DNA of 9,674 nt from JANWHF01 sp036276235 (lineage in GTDB: Bacteria; Planctomycetota; Phycisphaerae; Tepidisphaerales; Tepidisphaeraceae), in NCBI GenBank assembly GCA_036276235.1, contig DATBDZ010000118.1:1-9674 (forward strand). The letters are read 5' to 3'. The translations under genes were made by a program, and so were the position numbers. Every line of letters begins with the position of its first letter. Position 1 is the first letter of the stretch. Shown one piece after another: positions 6,460 to 9,674 of this stretch. The notes under the pieces are model-generated. The model did not search any database and was not told the origin of the DNA. It worked only from the letters and a program-made list of their open reading frames with translations.

Positions 6460-8526
6460 ATGGCCGGGCCGAACGATCAGCAGCTCTTTGTCGCCGCGAC
6501 GCAGCATCACCGCGCCGGGCGGCTCGCCGAGGCCGAGGCGATTTATCGCGATCTGCTTTCGCGCAATCCGAATCAGCCGGATCTGCTGCACATGATAGGC
6601 GTACTCGCGCTTCATCGTGGCGAGCCGGCGCAGTCGATCGAGTTAATCGGCCGCGCGATTGCGATCCATCCAACGGAGGCGAGCTACCACGGAAATCTGG
6701 GATTGGCTTTGAACGCACTGGGCCAAAGCGATCAGGCGATCGCGGCGTTTGGCCGCGCGATCGAACTCAGGTCGGACTATCCCGAAGCGCATTACAATCT
6801 CGGCATCGCCTTACGCGGCAAAGGAAGGACCGACGAGGCGGCGACAGCCTTCACGCGCGCCGCTTCACTAAAGCCCGATTATTACGATGCATGGTTTCAG
6901 CTTGGCGCCACGTTGCGCGAGACACGCGACTTCGCCGCCGCTTTGAACGCGATGCAAAAGGCCGCGCAGCTTCAGCCGGAGTCGGCTGATGCGCACGCCG
7001 GGTTAGGCAGCGCACTGCGCGACGTCGGCCGGCTCGACGATGCGATCGCGGCCTTCCACAAGGCAATCGCGCTTCGCCCGAACGATCCGCATCTGCTCTT
7101 CACGCTCGGATCGGCTTATCTAGCCCGCGGGCAACTGGACGAAGCTTCGGAGGCGCTGCGTGCCGCGATCGGGCTCAAGCCGGATTACGGCGAAGCTTAC
7201 GCAAATCTCGGCCAGGTTTTGAAGGAAGCCGGGCAGCCGGCCGAGGCCATTGATGCCTTTCGTCAGTCGCTGGCGCTTCGGCCCGATGCGAACATCGCCA
7301 GCAACATCCCGTTCACGATGCAGTTTCTTCCCGATGTGGATGATCGAACAATTGCCGCGGAACTGGCGCGATGGAATCAAACTTACGCGCAGCCACTCGG
7401 CGCATTGATTCGGCCGCTGGCGAACGATCGCGAGCCGCGGCGGCAATTGCGGATCGGCTATGTCTCACCCGATTTTCGAAATCATTCGGTCGGCCGCTTC
7501 ATGCTGCCGCTGCTAAGCGGCCATGCTCGTGGCGCGTTTCAGATTTACTGCTATAGCGACGCACGAAAGCCGGATGCATTCACCGCCCTGCTCGCATCAA
7601 AGACGAAGAACTGGCGCGCGACCGCGCGGCTCACTGACGAGCAATTGGCCGCGCAAATCCGCGACGACAAGATCGACATCCTGGTCGATCTTGCGTTGCA
7701 TACTTCACAAAACCGCCTGCTGGCTTTCGCGCAAAAGCCCGCGCCCGTTCAGGTGACCTATCTCGCGTACTGCGGCACGAGCGGAATGCCGACGATGGAT
7801 TATCGGCTGACCGATCCGTATCTCGACCCGCCCGGGCGGGAGCAAACGTGGTATTCGGAGAAATCGATTCGGCTTCCCAAAACCTACTGGTGCTATCAGC
7901 CGCCCGATGATGCGCCGGCGGTCGGCCCCCTGCCCGCGCAAACCAGGGGAAACATCGCTTTTGGTTGCCTGAACAACTTTTGCAAAATATCTCCGCCGGC
8001 GCTGCGGACGTGGATTCGGATCCTGCAAGCGATTCCCAATTCGCGCCTTCATTTGCACGCCTTTGAAGGCAGCCATCGCGATCGCCTGCGCGAAGAGCTT
8101 TCGCAGGCGGGGATCGATTCCTCGCGCGTGGAATTCTCCGGCTATCTCACGCTCGACGCCTACTACAATCTCTATAACCAGATCGACATCACGCTGGACC
8201 CCTTCCCCTACGCCGGCGGCACGAGCACCTGTGATAGCCTCTGGATGGGCGCGCCGGTCGTGACCCTCGCCGGTGAGCGCGCCATCTCCCGCGGCGGCGT
8301 GAGCATTCTCTCGAATACCGGCATAACGGAACTAATCGCACAATCGCCGCAGGATTATGCAATGATCGCCACGAGCCTCGCGCGCGATCCAGCGCGCCTG
8401 TCCGAACTTCGATCAACAATGAGGCAGCGCATGGGCAGCTCGCCCCTCATGGATGCAAAACAATTCACAAGCGATGTCGAGGCGGCGTATCGCCAGATGT
8501 GGCAGGAATGGTGCGAAACTCTGTGA
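6460..8526 (+). CDS. TPR protein with O-GlcNAc-transferase-like GT41 catalytic domain
   Basis: The 688-aa protein has eight consecutive 34-residue TPR units (about 5-39, 40-73, 74-107, 108-141, 142-175, 176-209, 210-243, 244-277), then a GT41 (SPINDLY/OGT-type) domain. Conserved catalytic-domain features are H342 in IGYVSPDFRNHS (equivalent to the active-site His of human OGT), ILVDLALH414T, APVQVTYLAYCGTSG, K509 in LNNFCKIS (equivalent to the UDP-contacting Lys), and LDPFPYAGGTSTCDSLWMG (579-597). Family members transfer a sugar from a nucleotide donor, commonly UDP-GlcNAc, to Ser/Thr of proteins, with the TPRs choosing substrates. There is no signal peptide, so it should be cytoplasmic. Donor and targets here are unknown. 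Its start lies 2 bp after kbl and has no good ribosome site, so translational coupling to kbl is likely. Confidence 0.92.
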   Translation: MAGPNDQQLFVAATQHHRAGRLAEAEAIYRDLLSRNPNQPDLLHMIGVLALHRGEPAQSIELIGRAIAIHPTEASYHGNLGLALNALGQSDQAIAAFGRAIELRSDYPEAHYNLGIALRGKGRTDEAATAFTRAASLKPDYYDAWFQLGATLRETRDFAAALNAMQKAAQLQPESADAHAGLGSALRDVGRLDDAIAAFHKAIALRPNDPHLLFTLGSAYLARGQLDEASEALRAAIGLKPDYGEAYANLGQVLKEAGQPAEAIDAFRQSLALRPDANIASNIPFTMQFLPDVDDRTIAAELARWNQTYAQPLGALIRPLANDREPRRQLRIGYVSPDFRNHSVGRFMLPLLSGHARGAFQIYCYSDARKPDAFTALLASKTKNWRATARLTDEQLAAQIRDDKIDILVDLALHTSQNRLLAFAQKPAPVQVTYLAYCGTSGMPTMDYRLTDPYLDPPGREQTWYSEKSIRLPKTYWCYQPPDDAPAVGPLPAQTRGNIAFGCLNNFCKISPPALRTWIRILQAIPNSRLHLHAFEGSHRDRLREELSQAGIDSSRVEFSGYLTLDAYYNLYNQIDITLDPFPYAGGTSTCDSLWMGAPVVTLAGERAISRGGVSILSNTGITELIAQSPQDYAMIATSLARDPARLSELRSTMRQRMGSSPLMDAKQFTSDVEAAYRQMWQEWCETL

Positions 8527-8537
8527 AGCGTGCGCAG

Positions 8538-8555
8538 AAAAAGACCGAAGCGGTC
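8538..8555 (-). terminator. Rho-independent terminator of the toxin-antitoxin-like operon
   Basis: Read on the minus strand, GACCG-CTT-CGGTC (8555-8543) is followed directly by TTTTT (8542-8538). The stem is short but GC-rich with a clean T-run, about 65 bp after the stop of the PIN-like gene. It falls in the intergenic gap after the converging GT41 gene. Confidence 0.55.
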
Positions 8556-8574
8556 GTTCATATGATGTCGGCGC

Positions 8575-8594
8575 TCCGGAAACCGGATTGATTC
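8575..8594 (+). terminator. Weak candidate terminator of the kbl-GT41 transcript
   Basis: TCCGG (8575-8579) and CCGGA (8583-8587) pair around AAA, followed by TTGATT. The stem is only 5 bp and the T-run is interrupted, so this is a tentative call; it is the only hairpin I see on the + strand between the GT41 stop and the converging operon. Confidence 0.3.
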
Positions 8595-8619
8595 CTAAGA
8601 AGGAGTTCTGACGCCCGGG

Positions 8620-9099
8620 CTACCGTAGTGCATCACGCCCGTACTTGAACCGGAACTGGCCGCTTCGGCGCGGATATTTTATCAATCTGCGGGAGGGAAT
8701 TCGAGGAAAATCATTAGCGGACTTTCGGATATTATGGTGTGGCGGGCGCAGGCGTACGCGGTTCTTTTCGACAATTGCCAATCGGTGGGGCAGCAGCGCG
8801 ACCAAATCTGGACGTTCCAAAAAGCGACGAATGGCACCGAGGATGGTTGGCCCTGTTGCGCGCGCCGGTAAGCCTATGACTACGATGCCGAAATACTGCT
8901 CCGGTGGATAAACGCGAACATCCGAAAACCCCCAATCACCCGTGAGAATGCACAACTGGTTCTGAAGCGCGTAAGCTGCAATCTCGGGATCTTGTGCGTG
9001 GCGCATCCCCACGTCGCGCACATCAAACGCGACATGGCCGAACGAGGCGAGCAAGATCGCCGTGTCGCGCGGCAAATCGGCATCAATCAGAAACCGCAT
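8620..9099 (-). CDS. DUF5615 PIN-like toxin (VapC45-type), with C-terminal extension
   Basis: The 159-aa product begins MRFLIDADLP and continues with FDVRDVGM, AQDPEIAAYA and LTGDWGFSD, the pattern of DUF5615 PIN-like (Mut7-C-related) proteins, which are predicted ribonuclease toxins. Candidate metal-binding acids are D6, D37 or E39, D55 and D60. The recognisable domain ends at about residue 118 (RLAIVEKNRVRLRP). The last 40 or so residues are basic, resemble nothing I know, and may come from loss of the original stop. The ATG directly abuts the TGA of the DUF433 gene (TGAATG), which is the usual tight coupling of an antitoxin-toxin pair. Toxicity is inferred from the family, not shown here. 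Confidence 0.85.
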   Translation of the reverse strand: MRFLIDADLPRDTAILLASFGHVAFDVRDVGMRHAQDPEIAAYALQNQLCILTGDWGFSDVRVYPPEQYFGIVVIGLPARATGPTILGAIRRFLERPDLVALLPHRLAIVEKNRVRLRPPHHNIRKSANDFPRIPSRRLIKYPRRSGQFRFKYGRDALR

Positions 9100-9336
9100 T
9101 CATTGCTCGTTGGGCACAGTGGAGATAAAGGCTTGCTGTTCGACCAAGTCGTTTGCGAATGCCACGGCCGCGCGAATGTCGTCTGACGTTACATCGTATT
9201 GCCGCTCGATCTCATCGAAGGCAGTACCTGCCGCCACTTCAGCTAGGAGGCGGGTCAGAGGGACGCGAGTCCCTTTTATCACCGGTTGACCGTGATGGAT
9301 GCGAGGGTTGATTTCGATTCGGTCATCAGGTTTCAA
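9100..9336 (-). CDS. DUF433 antitoxin (VapB45-type), TTG start
   Basis: This 78-aa protein has the DUF433 core: RIEINPRIHHGQPVIKGTRV at about 6-25, then a predicted helix-turn-helix region (LTRLLAEVAAGTAFDEIERQYDV, in two helices) and DDIRAAVAFANDLVE. DUF433 proteins pair with DUF5615 PIN-like toxins (VapBC45 type) and are thought to neutralise the toxin and bind their own promoter. The start is TTG at 9336: the frame is closed by TAA upstream, no ATG or GTG is available before the conserved core, and GGGGA lies 8 nt before it. The first 11 bases overlap the end of the preceding gene and its stop abuts the toxin start, so the three genes form an operon. Confidence 0.85.
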   Translation of the reverse strand: MKPDDRIEINPRIHHGQPVIKGTRVPLTRLLAEVAAGTAFDEIERQYDVTSDDIRAAVAFANDLVEQQAFISTVPNEQ

Positions 9337-9574
9337 TGATCGGTTCCCCGTCGTTTAGCGAATAAACATCCTGCGCTGAATCGGCCAAGTCATCTTTCCA
9401 TTCACACGAAATGGCGGCAGCCCAGTCTGAGCTGGTAATGTCTTCAGCTTCCGCACGATTCTCGTCCACCACGATAGCCAGCTTAACCTGTCCGGCAGGA
9501 ACGTCGTCTGGTACGAGCGCAGTCAGGCGATGGTCGGCGTCCACATTCCCAACTAGTTGAATTGTCCTGGTCAT
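9326..9574 (-). CDS. Small antitoxin-like hypothetical protein, first gene of the operon
   Basis: The 82-aa product starts MTRTIQLVGNVDADH, has a beta-rich N-terminal half with LVPDDVPAGQVKLAIVVDE, and ends with an acidic helical segment (ADSAQDVYSLNDGEP). A PAG-x-V strand followed by an acidic tail ending in a DGEP motif is the style of small antitoxin-like proteins found beside PIN or RelE toxins, but I cannot assign a family. The ATG at 9574 is preferred over one at 9610 because GGAG (minus strand, 9584-9581) lies 6 nt upstream and a TATAAT sits at a suitable distance. It overlaps the DUF433 gene by 11 bp. Whether it functions with that pair or is left over from another toxin pair is unknown. 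Confidence 0.65.
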   Translation of the reverse strand: MTRTIQLVGNVDADHRLTALVPDDVPAGQVKLAIVVDENRAEAEDITSSDWAAAISCEWKDDLADSAQDVYSLNDGEPIIET

Positions 9575-9621
9575 AGTTGGCTCCGAGCTCGGGCAAGTTC
9601 GTACTGTCATGAGCCGGCGCG

Positions 9622-9627
9622 ATTATA
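9622..9627 (-). promoter_or_regulatory. Candidate -10 element of the toxin-antitoxin-like operon
   Basis: The minus strand reads TATAAT here, a perfect sigma70-type -10 box about 48 bp before the ATG at 9574, giving a leader of roughly 40 nt. At 16-18 bp spacing there is no good -35, because that place is taken by the terminator hairpin at 9645-9672; activity is therefore uncertain. Confidence 0.4.
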
Positions 9628-9640
9628 CGATTGAGCGCAC

Positions 9641-9672
9641 AAAAAAGCCCGGTCTCTTTCGAGACCGGGCTT
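9641..9672 (-). terminator. Strong rho-independent terminator of a minus-strand unit beyond the right edge
   Basis: AAGCCCGGTCTC (9645-9656) and GAGACCGGGCTT (9661-9672) form a perfect 12-bp stem with loop TTTC. On the minus strand the stem is followed by TTTTTT (9646-9641, partly shared with the stem), a textbook intrinsic terminator. It should end a gene lying to the right of this window and so insulates the toxin-antitoxin-like operon. Sequence to the right is cut off, so bidirectional use cannot be judged. Confidence 0.88.
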
Positions 9673-9674
9673 CT

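Noticed and set aside
9259..9277. Hairpin AGGGAC-GCGA-GTCCCT followed by TTTT, resembling a plus-strand terminator
   Set aside because: It lies inside the DUF433 coding sequence where it encodes the conserved KGTRVP motif, and no plus-strand gene ends nearby.

Overview
The window (about 60% GC, densely coded) reads as chromosomal DNA of a Planctomycetota-like bacterium. This is inferred from three things: a membrane protein with a C-terminal zinc ribbon of the CxxCxYNLTGN...CPECG type that is common in that phylum, a RAYT transposase flanked by palindromes, and a large TPR/O-GlcNAc-transferase-like protein. No rRNA or tRNA marker is present, so the assignment is tentative.

Layout. (1) 1-1129: a GC-rich hairpin repeat, then tdh (L-threonine 3-dehydrogenase, +). 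(2) 1159-2018: a mobile-type module, a RAYT (TnpA_REP-like, HUH/Y1) gene on the minus strand bracketed by two nearly identical 37-38 bp palindromes in the same orientation. (3) 2144-4334: a divergent pair, a four-helix membrane protein with a zinc ribbon (-) and an unrecognised membrane-anchored or exported protein of about 444 aa (+), whose 5' ends lie only about 30 bp apart. (4) 4357-4823: a decayed VOC/glyoxalase-fold gene with three apparent lesions. (5) 4824-5263: a 440-bp gene-poor stretch with a possible 49-aa ORF and an operator-like inverted repeat, upstream of kbl. (6) 5264-8526: kbl (glycine C-acetyltransferase) followed 2 bp later by a 688-aa protein with eight TPRs and a GT41 catalytic domain. 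(7) 8538-9574: a minus-strand three-gene operon (small antitoxin-like protein, DUF433 antitoxin, DUF5615 PIN-like toxin) with its own -10 element and terminator. (8) 9641-9672: a strong terminator belonging to a minus-strand unit beyond the right edge.

Tdh and Kbl are consecutive enzymes: Tdh oxidises L-threonine to 2-amino-3-oxobutyrate, and Kbl cleaves that with CoA into glycine and acetyl-CoA. They often share an operon, but here about 4.1 kb separates them, containing a RAYT module, two poorly characterised genes and a pseudogene. The simplest reading is an interrupted or never-formed tdh-kbl cluster, with the glycosyltransferase now riding on the kbl transcript. Nothing in the window clearly amounts to a wholly new system. 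The items most worth a second look are the RAYT/palindrome module, the kbl-GT41 coupling and the three-gene toxin-antitoxin-like operon.
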